Positions 35,301 through 48,400 of a stretch of DNA of 64,000 bases are shown here, piece after piece. This DNA comes from Dromaius novaehollandiae (Eukaryota; Chordata; Aves; Casuariiformes; Dromaiidae). A program made the translations under genes and the position numbers. Every line of letters starts with the position of its first letter. Position 1 is the first letter of the stretch. The notes under the pieces are model-generated. The model had not been told where the DNA came from. It searched no databases and saw only the letters and a list, made by a program, of their open reading frames with translations. The DNA lies in contig NC_088101.1 in assembly GCF_036370855.1 (NCBI RefSeq), positions 937,501-1,001,500 on the forward strand, read 5' to 3'.

Positions 35301-37584
35301 AAGAGCCACTTTTTTCGCCGGAGCATCCTTGCGGCGTCCCGGTGCGGCGTGCACGGAAATACAAGCTATATAGATGTTGGAGATAATATGCAGCCTTTTT
35401 ACAGCACCCTTTCCCTCGGGCGACGGCGCCTGCCCGCTGCCCCGGAGGGCACAGGGGCTCTGGGGACCTGAGGCTACATCCAACCCGGGTGCTGCTTTTT
35501 GGCTCGCCCCGCTGGGGCCGAGGCCCGGCTGCTTTCCCAGCGCCGGGCCGCAGAGGTTGTCGCAGGTTCGCTCCTTGCTTTTTTGCCAACCCGCTGACAC
35601 AGAGTCACCTGCAGGGAGGTTTGGCCAGAGAGAAACCACTGCTGTTCTAGCTGCAAGGAGGGAAATCCCAATCTGAAAAAAAAAAAGGAGCAGGCAGCAC
35701 TGATAATCAAATCAAAAAATGAAGAGTTTTTTTCTGGCTCTGATCCCTGCTTTCCTCCCTTTGATTCTTTTCTTTGCTGGATCTTGTCAGGTTTCACATT
35801 AAACTTCCGGTGACATGGTAGCCGCTGGCATGGCTAACTTTCCAGCTTTCATCCTGGGATTAAGCCTCTCTGCATCGTAACACTTTTATTTGTTGTTTTT
35901 CAGTTGGGTTGATAAAATTAATAACCGGACATTCAGATCATCCCCGCTGACTCAGCGGATGGTCAGAGTCCGAAAGCAATCCCCTGTTCAATTAAGTACC
36001 GGATGCTGCTTGCCAAATCTCAAAGGAAACAAAGCAAGAGTATTATAATTTTCTAAAAGCCTGTTTCCCTGCAAATAATAATCTTGCTGAAGTACAGAGT
36101 GTCAGTGTATGTCCAAGAGTGATTTGATCTCCTTTGGTTAATTTGCAGCCTGTGAAATCCATGGAAATACCTTTCTAAAACCTTTCTAGAACGTCCCACA
36201 GGTGATGTTTGAATGTAGATGATGCGTGCAGGTTGGTGGCTCTTCTCCGTTTGCTGTGTCCTACCCAAGCTTTTATTGTTTTTCATCCTTCTCCACGTTG
36301 CAGGGACAAACACTTGCGTGTACGCTGGCCGTCAGAGAGGATGGCCAGGGTACCTTTGAGCCCAGAGGCAGGAGGCATTACTAACGTGGGGACTGTTTTG
36401 CAGGTGCGAAAGTGGCCATAACTATGGTTTTGTTGCAGTAGGCCTGTGTGGTGGAAGTGCTGAACGATCAGGCTGGTAAATCTTCCTCCTGTACTGTCCT
36501 GACTGGGGTCTAAAACTGCCTGTTTGCTCAGAGACCCTCAGGGAAGGAATCTTGATTTGCTTTGGCTCGTCTAGGTGTCCACTGGCTTGCGAGATGACGA
36601 CCTAAAGATGGTTACACAGGGAAGGACCCTGTAGAGGGATGCAGGGAACTAGTGTGCTGTGACATCCCTAGCAGCAGGCTGAAATTTTCCTGCTCTAGCT
36701 GCGTTTGTCTGATCTCCTCTTCCCTAATCTACTGAGCTTTGCGGGAGTTGTTGTCCAAAGCATCTCCAAAGTTGTTAGCTCCGGATAGCTTCTGGCCGAG
36801 CGCGATCTTGGCTGCGTGGGGGGGATGGACAGGAATGCAGGAATGTCTTGTTCCTGGGGCATTTCCTTCTGGAGAGGGAAGATGGGAAGGGATCCTTGTC
36901 TGCAAGTGATCCAAGAGCAAAACGTTTTTCCCCTTGCAGACAATGGATCATTTCAGTGAGCTGCCACTGTTATATGTGGCTCCTGGCAAGCCAGACAAGC
37001 GCTTTCTGCCAGGCACTTGCTCAAATCAGTGCCAGCCCCAGACGTGCTGATTGCCTTTCTCCATTGCATTGGGTGGGAGAGAAGCCTTTGTGCGCAACCC
37101 CAGTAATCACAGCACTGTTTCTGGGCAAAGGGAGGCTGCTGCTGGTCCCCTTGGTTACACGGTCACCGATTCTGGCTGCTGTATCTCCAGCTCTTTTTAC
37201 TTTCCAGAGAGGGGACGTCACTTGGGAAAACAAATTTTTCCCGCCGGGCTCTGCTTTTGGGGCCCTGAAGAGCCATTTCCAAGACCTCTTTCCTTTACCC
37301 TTGGTCTAAGCCTCGCATGAGGTTGGTTATGTGTGCTCGTTAAACAGGGAATTAAATCACATAGGAATGCTGCTTGTTTGATGTCTTCTCTATTATAGAG
37401 TTATGCTTAGAAGTTGAAGCTTTTTAAGTGATTGTGTGGGCTTTAGCTAAGCTGTGAAAGAAGCCTTGTAAACAATGAGCCTTTGTAATGAAAGCAGAGT
37501 AAGTGTAATTATAACCTCTCCTATTAAAAATCTTCCAGTTTTCATGTACAACAAAACTAATTGGACAGTGTTGTGCTTTTCCAG
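35081..37584 (+). other. PRAG1 intron 1
   Basis: Runs from donor GTGAGC at 35081 to acceptor TTTTCCAG at 37584. Its first 250 bases are still CpG island; the rest is ordinary intron with no repeat or gene recognised. Confidence 0.65.
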
Positions 37585-37694
37585 GTAACGAGGTGATCTG
37601 TAAGACCAGCTCTGGGGAGCGAACGCAAAATGAGCAGCAGCGGACAGTGCAGAAGAGGCAGAGGGCTCTCAGTCTGAGCCGAGAGGATTTGAAG
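37585..37694 (+). promoter_or_regulatory. PRAG1 5' UTR part of exon 2, with upstream ORF
   Basis: The exon begins at 37585. An upstream ATG at 37630-37632 with A at -3 opens a 15-codon frame ending at TGA 37675-37677. That frame is out of phase with PRAG1 and ends 17 bases before its ATG. The main frame is open back to the acceptor but has no other ATG. Confidence 0.65.
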
Positions 37695-40600
37695 ATGTCT
37701 GCCTGCAGTGAATTTGTGGAACACGTCTGGAAGCCCGGCTCCTGCAAAAACTGCTTCAACCCCAAGAGTTCCCATCGGCTGCAAACGCCCCCTGACGCGG
37801 GTGCTTGCAGCGTGCTGCCGAATGGAGTCAGGGCCAAGCCTGAGAGCCCAGTGTTGGAAGACGAAGGTGTAAATACCTCCTCTTTCTCGAAGCCAACAAT
37901 CGCCGTGAAGCCGACTATGATAAACTCGGATGTTTCTGACTCGTGGGCGGATATGAATATGAATTCAGGTCTGTCGCAGGTAATGATTAATCAAGGGAGT
38001 GGCGATTCAGTGCATGGCTTCCCGTTACTCACCTCTAGTGGGGAGCACTAGGAATATCTGTTAAAACCGTTTCCTTCCCATTGTTTTTCCTTCTAGTCTT
38101 GTCTTGGGTTTTTAAGATGCATGGTGGCTTCCGAAAGTGTTCTTGGCTAAAGTTGAATGAGATGGTGCTCATGAGGCATGTGCAAAGGAGTGCCTGTGTC
38201 CCAGAAGAGCTGGAGCTGCTTGCAACAGGGCTCGCTGCATCTGCTGTTAGCCTCCCATTGCTCTGCCTCACTTCTTTAGGGAGAAAGGGCACATGAGTGC
38301 AGGCTCCCACCGGTGGGGCGGTTTGATTTGCTGATTTGCGTATGCGGATTTGGCCCCAGGTGGAGTTTTGCGCTGTGGGAGCCGGTTCGGCAGCATCGCG
38401 GTGCGGGGACTGCAGCTGGGTATCACTTTGCAGGCACGTGTTGTGCCCTGCCTCTCCCACTCCCGCTCTCCCTTGGCGAGCAGAAGAGTGGGAAGGATCC
38501 CTGCTGTCCCAGCATCCCTTTCATGTTTTTCCACAGCTGACTCCCAGCCTGAACGGTGCAGGCACAGCCTCCTTGAAAGCACAGGCTTGCTGCCGCATGA
38601 ATAGCTCCCAGCACTTAGCAGATGTGGGGGAAGAGAGAGGCTGCTGTGACCTCGCGGTGGGGCGGCAGGCATTATGCTTCCGGTTTACTCTCCTGGTTTT
38701 TATCTCAAGTTTCCATCCTGCAAAACTGTGTCTATCAGAGCAGAGATACAGCTGTCGGTCTTCAGGCGAAGGGACAGTTTAGAAAATTCCCTTGCTTCTT
38801 GGAAGAAATGACCAAGATCATGCAAATCAGGATAGATTTCCCTCAGACAAAAAGATTTCGGATACATTTCTCCGCCTGCCCCCCAGTCCCTTCTGCTGAG
38901 TGTAGCCAGGTTTATCCTGTGATAGTCTGTGCCTGCGCTCTGGAGTGTGCGGCTCTGAAGCAGTAGTGTGAAATGAAACAAAAATAGCAGGGGAAGCACA
39001 AATATTCCTTCCCTTGCTGAATTTTTAATTGCACAGTGATTCACAGGCAGGATGACAAGTTGGAAATGTTCCTGGCTGCGAACCCACAGAAAGAGGAAGG
39101 AGAATGCCTTATTTGGTGCATCGCCACCGTCAGTAATGCAAGGATTGCAAATGGTCCGGGAAGTAGGACAAGTGCAATTTAAGTAGAAAAGGTTTGCAGT
39201 AGTTACCAGCAGGGTGAGCACAGAGCGAAATGGACTGTAAATGCCAGAGGACTTTTGTGTGGACCTGGGTATTTTCTTTGCTCCCCTTTTGGTTTGTACA
39301 TCCTGACAGTGCATTTGTCTCTTTGGCCCATGCAGGTCAGCTGGGTTTCTGGCAAACACCTCCTTCTGAAACCAGGAGATGCACAGAGGATCTGCCTCAA
39401 CAGTTTTGGCGGTGGTGGCGTGCGGAAGCCCTTCGCGCACAGCCCACCGAATGACTGCTCATCCTGCTGCCCTCCGAGCTACTCCATGGTGGGCCTGCGC
39501 AGCCTGGAAAGCCGGGTGGAGAGAAACGTCTCCATCCACAGCCTGGTGTTTGTAGGGGAGGTGAGCGGGCAGGAGGACAGAGCCAAAGACAAGCTCACCC
39601 TGCCGCATCGGGGCTTCTGCCCTCATCTGTCTGCCTTGGGAGAGAGAGGCACTACGGACTCCAGCAGGAGCCCTGCTTTCCAGGCAAGAGACAGAGCAGG
39701 GCTCCCCTTGGAGGGCAGTTACAGTCATCCCTCTCTTGGCTTCGAAAGTGAAGGGGGCGAGTACTGTTCAATCGCGGACTGTTGCCGAGAGCACCCCATC
39801 TCCCAGGAGCCACCCTGCTTGGAGGGCAAGGGCTCCTGGGCTGAGAAGGAGGGCTCAGCTTCTTGGGCCTGGAGGCACCAGGATGCGCCCGATATTCCCA
39901 CGCCGAGCGGCAGGGCAGTGAAGTTCAGTGAAGAGGAGCGCAGAGCTGTGAACGTGGCCTTCTGCATCCCGAAAGACCAAGGTGACCCTCTCCCCTACGC
40001 CTTGTGTTCGGAGAGGAAAAAGCTGGCCCTCCGCTCGGAGGCTGCCGCGCTACCTGGCAGTGGTCCCTTTGCTTTACCCCAGGAGAATGACTGCTCTCCT
40101 CTCCTTGGAGACCTGGATCTCCCCGGAGGCCCCCAGCCCGAGGGCTTGAGCACTTCTCAGCAGGCGTTGGTGGAGCTGCAGCGCTCCCCGCTCGCTGAGC
40201 CAGCCCGTGGTGATCCCATCTATGCGGAGAGCACCAAGAGGAAGAAAGCTCAGCTGAAGAGCATCGGTGGACACGCAAAGCCGGACAATCTGGCCCGCAG
40301 CCCCGGCAAGGAGCAAGCTGATGGTACATGGAGGGACAGTGGCTGGACTTTGAGCGCCGAGAAGGAGTACCAAGACTCCACCGCCCAGGTAGCAGCAAAG
40401 ATAACTATTATGACCGCACACACGGAGGATGATCATAAGACTATATTCCTCAGCAGCCCTGACTCAGCCGTGGGAGTGCAGTGGCCGTGTGTTAGTCCCA
40501 CTTCCCACCCCGACTTTGGGAGCTCATCACCTGCCGTTGAGCCTGCAGAGATCTTTCAAGCGTCTGGAAGTGAAAACGGCCCGCGATTTCACCTGGTGGC

Positions 40601-43600
40601 TCCTGCCAAGACCTCAGTTGCTGAGAGTCCGGCCATTCCCCCAAAGATGTCCAAAAACAGCCAGCCAGGTAGTGAGGGGACTCACGTGCCCCCGGTCAGC
40701 TCCTCGTCGGCAAGGTTTGGTGACGACAATAGCCGTGATGCAACCAGTGCTCAGCTGCAGCCGAGGAGCTGTACAGATACAGGTGCCTTCGGAGTGTCCC
40801 CCTCTCCGTGTGCTCGTGTTAGCGGGGTCCCTGCAGAGGAGGCTGGCAGAGGCATGACAGGCTCGTCCTGCGACAGGAGGCAGAAATACTACACCCTGGC
40901 ATGGAGCAAGCAGTGCCGGATAGAGGAAGAGGAGGAGGAGCAGGGGCTCGCCACCCCCCCGCGGGCGGGGGGAGTGGAGAACAGAAGAGCTGGTACCCAC
41001 CTTGCGGATGACTGCTCAATGCCGGAGAGCCAGGCTGGGATCAGCAAATCGTCATCTTTCTCCTTTGATTTTCCTAAAGACAGGAGCAACAGCGTGGAAT
41101 TTGCACCGCCGCCACCACCACCACCACCAAAAAAGCAGTCCAGGTACAGCCGGGTGAGAGGGTGTGCGTGAGCATCTGTTAAGCATTTGCAGTCACGGTG
41201 TTTGTTGCAGGGGTCAGTTGACTAGAAGATGCTTCCTGTTCCTCTCTCCTCCCTTTCTGTTTAATGGTGGGTTTTCAGGGGTATGGGAGGTGACTGCGCG
41301 ACTGTAAAACTGCTTTCCTAGCATGCCAGATCTTTGCAAGTCCCGGCCCAAATGCCAGGTATGCTAGTGAAAGCCCTTCAGGGCTGCATGTGCTGCCTTG
41401 GGGTACAATATTCAAGTGACAACAGTGCCTGTGTCTGGGATGGCTGGTGTTTCTGGGCCAGCTTTCCTCTGTGTCATCACAGACCCCCAGTGTTGAGTAT
41501 GACCCAAAATTCGGGGTTACAAGCCCCTATTGGAGGTGGCACTGGACACTTCCTCTCTTGGTGCTCCTAGCAGTGGCCTCCAAAATCCTCGTTTTCAGTT
41601 TGGCTCCGGTGTCTTTCTGTCTTAGAGACTGATTCTTGAAGCTGCAGTTTCCCAGGGGGGGAGTCCTGCCTGCGAGCTTGTCTAACACGTGCTGGCTAAG
41701 CGTGGGGGCTGCCTAGCTTCAGGCAGCCTTCCCCTAACCGTGGCTGTCCTGGAATTCAGGTTTGGAGACAGAGTGACAGCAGGCTCTACAAAATGAATGT
41801 GAACAAGGGCATGCTGTCCATCTGGGAAGGAAGGAGCTCTGCTAAGCAATTAATAAACCTGGCTTCCAATATTTTGTTTACATTCGGTATCTGCAGTTGC
41901 ATGTGCATCAGAAAAAAAAAAAAAAAAAAGAGAAAACAGAGGAAGAAAGATTGATTTCCTTTCCATGCAACTGATGGATTAGGTTGTCTGATCACAGGGG
42001 AGGGATGCTTTCACGTTCTGCGCATGTCCTGCATTTGCTTCACCACATACTTCAGATTTGTTATGTGGAACTGGGTCTTGCGCAGCAGATCTGCCTCCAG
42101 CCTCTTGAGTTAAAAGTCGAGAGAAGAAGGGAAGGGTGTTTGAAAGAAAACTCACTTTTGGGGTCCTTGATCAGGCTTATGCGTAGGCATCAATGTCCTC
42201 TCTGGGATGGGTTTGTGGTTGATTTAATCAGTCCTCTGCTTTCTTCTTGCACTGAATTTTCAACATTTTTTGGGTTGGCTAGCCCAGGGAACTAGTGTTT
42301 TAAATCAATAAAGTGCTGAACAAATGAGATTTCTCAAGGAAAGGGAGCAGATGAACCAGAGGCTTCAGCTCTCCTTAGTGCTGGGCTTCCTGCTGGACTG
42401 CTGCATGCCTGGTTGAAGTCAGAGGCAAGAAAGGAGCCGCAGCGAGTGAGCGTACAGGCAAGCTTTATTGCCTTTATTCTGAACATCAGAGATGGCATCT
42501 AAGAGGTGCTTTAGCTCTGACCCCGTGAACTTTCTTTCATGGCTGCTGCCACTTGGTATCTCATGTCAGCCAGTGGCTTGAGGTTGTTTTTGCCACATGA
42601 GATGAAGTGTTGTTGAAGTGCAGCAGTGCAGAGAGTTCTTATGATATGGTGCTTTTGAGGAATGATCATTTAGGACCTGCTGAAAGTCCTCCAGGAAATG
42701 ATTTCTTCCCCTGCAGATGCAGAGGTTGCTGGGTGGGCCAGAAGGGTGGTGGCACTCAAACTCAGCAATGGATGTCCCAGCAGCATCCTCCGCATGCAGC
42801 GCTGGGACCTCCTTCTGCTCCTAAAGAAGGAGCCATAGAGAGCCCTTTCCCCATGTCAGGGCCAAGGATTTCTTCCCCTGGCAGTGCTTGGAGTCTCCTT
42901 TCCGGCTGTGGTGGTTATAACCCGTCACGCAGTAGTGGAGACAGGAGGCTCCCGATGTGTCAGGGCATCTCATTGGCTGTGTGAGCTGGACCAGCTGTGC
43001 TCCGAGTCAGGCACGTGCGCTCAGCAGTCGCCTCCCATGTGCAGTTTGATCCCTCCTGAGAAGTATGGAGCAGTTTCCACTCCTTGGAGGGGCTGTTTCA
43101 GGCTGCCTGTGTGATGAGGCCATGCCAACTGTAGCGGTTGCTTCTGAGTCATCTTGAAAGCATTCCTGCGCTGAAAAGCCTCTGCGAAAGAGGGGAGGGA
43201 AACCGAGGTCATGAAACGCGTGACGTCCGTGTCCAGGATCTCTAGAGGAGCCATAAACCATGCCAGGTGATTGAGGTGGGTACTGGCAGCGCTCTTCTCC
43301 CCTTGCGGCTACAGGCGGTGGGCTGCGCTATGTGTATTTGCCTCCCAAACACTGTGATACCAGCAGCTGAGCGCAGCCCTCCCTCCAGCTGCCAAGCCCT
43401 TGGCAGCCACCGTGAGGAGCGATTCGGTCAGACGGTAGGTTTCGCAAGCCGTGCAAACCTGGTCCGATTAGTTTGCATGTTTACCTTGAGCGCGCTCTCG
43501 GTTTGGTCTCGAGCTTCACTTCTCCGAGCGTGTTGGTGCAGGGATCAGGGCGTTGTTGCCTGCACGTGGCAGTGGAAGGGATTGGTATGTGCTCGACTGG

Positions 43601-45400
43601 TTATAACCACCAAAGCTGGATTGCGTTATCTGGGCGGTCATTGCTTGCCGCTTCTGGTGACGGCATGCCTCTTGCCCAGTGCTGAAGGAACATCTTTTTT
43701 GGTGTTCCTGGGCTGCAGCCAAGTGCCCAAAGAAGGGAGGAGGTCTTGCGCACAAAGATGACTTTGAGATGTGTTCAGTCTCTCCTCGGCCTGGACCATC
43801 TGTGCCCATGCGCTTGTCCATACTGGAAGAACCACTTACATTGCTGTTACGCTGATATAGTCCCCTCGCACAAGCGCAGCGCATCAGCATAAGGCGTTTG
43901 CTGGTGGCACAGCCCCAAAGGCTCCTTGAGTGGATGGATATAGATGAAACCGGTGTAGACCTGGCTGTGATGGGGTCTTGGAGGTTTGGGGCTTAGCGTT
44001 TCAGGTGATTTGTAGTTCCTTGCTCACCTGGTTGTGCTGATGAAGGGGAGTTGGGGGAACTTCCCTCAGGCAAGATTAAGGCCATTCAGGTCCATGTTTC
44101 CTCTGTGTGCTGGAGGGATGCTGCCTTTTGCTAGGGCAGAGCCATGGCAGGGGACTCTCTGGGCAGAGGCAAACAAACCTGCTGGGTTTGCAGGAAATGC
44201 CTAAACCCACCCTGCAAATATGAGCATTTTTTGGCCTCGGTTGAATGAAGTAACTTGGTTGTAGCTGGAGCTGCAGCACTCCAGGACTGTTGCGGATTAG
44301 GGTTTAGCTCAGCTGCAGGAGGAGTGTGCAACCATCCTTTTTCCTTCTAGATCTCAAGCTGTAGCAGTATATTTGATTTTGTGGTGGAAAATGAAGCCCG
44401 CTTGTTTGGCTTTCCTAATTAAACTTAATTGCTTATTTTAAGGAAACTTGTATATATGTTCAAACTAGTTTTGAAGCCGAGAAACAAAAAGCAAATATGT
44501 ATCACATTAAGATTTTTTGTTGTTGTTCATCTTGGCTCCAGCAGTTAAAAGGGAAAAAAATGTAGCAGAGTAATTCCTGCCAGGCACTGAGGAAACTCTG
44601 GTTCGCTATCTCCCAGGTTGGCTGAAGAGTGCTTATAGACAGCTTTAAAAGCTGACACACAAAGGGAAAATAATGGATTGGTGCCCATTTCTTCCTATAT
44701 AAAAACATTTTGGATCACTTCTTTCTTTGTATGATTCTTTTTCTTTCTTGTTTGAAAGATTATAGTTATTTAAGGTTTGCATGGTCCAAAATGAGATGGA
44801 AAATGGGTTGAACCGTGGCTTCACAAAAGGAAAGAGACTGGAAAAGGAAAACGGCAGCTGGTTTTCTTCCAAAGCTGGGAAGGTAGTTGGCCACAGGAAG
44901 GGCTCTGTGGGGGAACTAGGATCCTCAGGACTTACATGTGCAATAGTGATTTAAGGGCCCTTCCAATGGGAAATGCTGTAGTGTGTCCTTTGTTTACTTG
45001 GCATAAGGAATGGATCCTTGATGAAATTTATGCCTCTGCTATGCACGATGACGATGTTAGAGATGGGCTTACCAGGAAAAGTTCCTTGCTGGGTAGATGG
45101 TGCTGCCTAGTGGGACCGTGCTGTGCATCTCTTGCCAGAAATCGGGCTGTGACAGAGCAGTGCCGTGTTTGAGACAGGATTTTTTCCTTTTTAATGCCAT
45201 CCCTGAGGCATCCGTTTCTCTTTGGTAGCAAAAGCAGACTGGTTTCATGGAGCTGCTGTGGCAATTACAAGTACAATCAGGAGGTCCCAGATTTTGACCC
45301 CTTCTCCATGATGGCATCATCTGTGGCTGACAGCAGGGACATGCTGTTTGGTCCAGGACAGGACAGTTTTATTGTTATTAAAAACACACACGCACAAGCG

Positions 45401-45434
<34 letters not shown>

Positions 45435-48400
45435 AAATCTGGACCAAGTTAAAAAAATAAAAATAAAAAAGGAGAAAGAGAGAGCAAAGAAAGATGGATA
45501 TCAAGAATCACGTTCCAGCACAGGCAGGTAATAGGCCTTTCAGAGCCAAATTTGGAAATGGCTTTCTTAAATGCTATTTTGATTCTCCCTGTGATTTCTG
45601 TCTGGAACTAATCAGGAATTTCGCATGCTGCTTCTGCCAGTGGATTATTTTTGAAGTTTGTGACTTCTCAGACAAGGCTTTTAGGAGAGATTGTTTATTT
45701 TAAAATGAGGGTCATGCGCTTTTCTTGCTGCTTCTAATCTTGCTGCTTAACGGGCCATGCCGGAAAGTGAAATCCAATCTGTTGTCCTTCTCACCCACCT
45801 TGGAGGGGAGGGTGCAGTGATTCAGTTTTTACTTACCAACCATCTTAATTCTGCACCCCATCCAAATTTCTCCTTGGATATCCGGGCTCCAAACACTTGT
45901 TTCAGCCTAATCTGTGCTATAGAAAATCGTTTTGGTATAGGGAGGAGAGCTATAGGCTTCTGGACAGAGCTGTGAGTGTTTTAAAATCATCTCTTTGTCA
46001 CCTTGATTTTGGTTTCCCTCACTGGCTGGGAGTGGAGGGACAGGTACAAATGCAAGCCTCAGACATTGCAGGCTCCTTATGCTGGTTTTAACTGCTCTGT
46101 GTGTGTAGAGGAAGATGCTGAAAGAAGTAGCAGTGGAGGGAGGAGAAAGATATAATTATTCATGTTTCATCACAGACAAGCATATGGTACAACGGTGCTT
46201 CCTCTTGTATAATAATTATGCTCAGCCATGTGTTGTGTTTGACGCTACAATAGTAGCTGTAATTCATTCTGGCTTTTCTTTGTCGTGCGTTAGCTCCAGT
46301 GTTTTATTTTGGAAGGGGGTATCCTGCTCACGTTATAGCTGGTCTCATCCTGGAGCGTGGTTTGGTCTGCAGTGATTTGTTTGTGTTCCCTGCTTTCCTA
46401 TGCTTCCCTCCCATGTTTGCATGATTTATAAAACTCATAATCTCTGTAATCTGGCTAAGCCCTGTCATCTTACAGTTGCCCGGAGGGTGTGGGGGACACT
46501 CGTTTCATTCTGAGTGAAGAAAGCAGTTGCGATGAATGAAAATGTGCTTTCCCTGAGCGCAGTCCCCCAGGATGCTTTCTCCAGGAGAGGGAATGGCCTG
46601 GACGCTTCTGCCTCTGGCCGTGCTGCGATGGCCGGGACCTCCTCTGGCTGCAGAGCATCCCCTGATGGGATGCAGAACATCCCCCACTGAAGCAACAGCA
46701 TGTCCATAAACATGCTTTGGTTAAATCAAGCTGCGCTCTGACTTTAAGCATGGTCTGCCCTTGTCTGCGTTTGGCTGGTCCCCACCTGAGGCAAAGCCCA
46801 TCGGTTGAAAGCATGTTAACCTGGCAGAAGTCGTTATCTGCAGGTTTAGCACCAGCTTAAGTAGCTGAGCACGGGCTGTTGAAGCTTTCCTGGTTTGTAG
46901 GGCTGTGATGCTGCTACATTGCTGCTCTGCTGGTGGAGCAGCCCTGAAAAATGGCTTCATGGCTCACTATATACAGCGAAATCAAAATCAGCAGGTATTT
47001 CGGAAACTCCCATGGCCAAATCAGTTCAGTCGAGGTTAGGCTGTTTCCTTAAGGAGAAATGAGGGAGGAGCCGTCATTTGGTGCCCATCTCCACTTTCTC
47101 TCCAAGAAGCGCGAGGTACGGAGCAGCCTGCAGTGCTGGCCTCCTGCAGCTCCAGCACAGTGTGAGATGGGACCACAGCCTATTCACAAAAGTGAAGTTA
47201 AACTGGCTGCTTCGTCAATGTGATGCCCAAGAAACGCGAAGTGTTCTACTGCCTTGGCCAAAGATGCAATAGAGAGCATTGCAAATGGTCTGACTCCCTT
47301 GGCAACAATATAGGCCTTCACGCTGTATTTTTGTGAGACCACCATTTTCAGCCTTGACTTGGTTTAGGAAGGACAGTGGAAATCATGTGGATAAGTCAGC
47401 TGGATGAAAGCATTTGGGATGGGAAAACTGGGGAACAGTGAACTGGAGGGGCTGCCTGAATGTGCCAGGATGTTGCATGGAGGATATTGAATAACCAAAG
47501 GAATTTTAAACTTATGAGAGTAATTCAGAGGTCTGGAAATCCTGTCTTTTTAGATTATTAGATGGGGAAAGCTGACTTCTTTGCAATTTGTTGCTTATGC
47601 ACTATTACATGGGGGAGGCGCTGGCACTGCTCTTGAAGCTACCAGTCACACTTCAGGTGCTGAGCACAGATTTTGGAAACGGAGGTAAATTAACCATTGC
47701 TGTATCTTCCCCTGAGCATTTTCAGCAAATCTTTGATACAGCGATCAGTATTTTAATCTGTGCACATTGCAGTCTTGGCTTTGAGCAGCTCACAGGCAAA
47801 GAGGGAGATGTGAAGCGGAGGTGTTTCCCGGCGGTGTTAGCTGGCCTTGCTGTAACATCTGAAACAAGAGCAGGATGTCGTTTCGGCAGCAAGTGACTTC
47901 TCTTGCAGTGTTGCGCCTAGGCAGGAACTGCATTTTTACATAAGTCACGGCGGTACAGAGAGGAAACGGTGCTCTCCGCATGTACGACTTCACAGCAACG
48001 CCGGCAAACACAGCAGGCAAAATGGTGCCGGCAGACGCCGGGTTCTGCCCAGGTTGCGCGGAGGAATAGGTGGGGCCGCGCAGTGGACCTTGGACCCGCG
48101 GAGCAAAGTCTCAGCTCGGTCCGATCGTGAGAATGGTAAGGCGGCCCTGTGCATTTGCGTTTCAGTGATGGGGAGGAAACAGAAATCCAGCACTGTTTCT
48201 ATGTGGGGGCATGTCGGGGGTGGGGGGAGGTATTAGAAAGCTTCTCATCAGTGCAGCTCGAGACCGGCTGTCTTGCAAAATCTCCCTCTCCTCTTACGGA
48301 TTCCAGTGCTTCCTTGATTCTTACCGAGTCAGATGGTGTGCACCCATGCATTATTTCTTTTTCCAAGTTACTAAAAGATAAACTTCTGAGTAAGATAATT

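Noticed and set aside
34593-35639. Several long frames on both strands over the CpG island
   Set aside because: High GC removes stop codons; Pro/Arg/Gly/Ala-rich products with no family features. The region is better explained as promoter and noncoding exon 1.
38622-39440. 246-residue minus-strand frame in PRAG1 intron 2
   Set aside because: No family resemblance, no matching splice or start context, overlaps the acceptor and start of PRAG1 exon 3.
45383-45434. Regular repeat considered as an array of functional units
   Set aside because: Simple CA/CG dinucleotide microsatellite with no spacers; not CRISPR-like.
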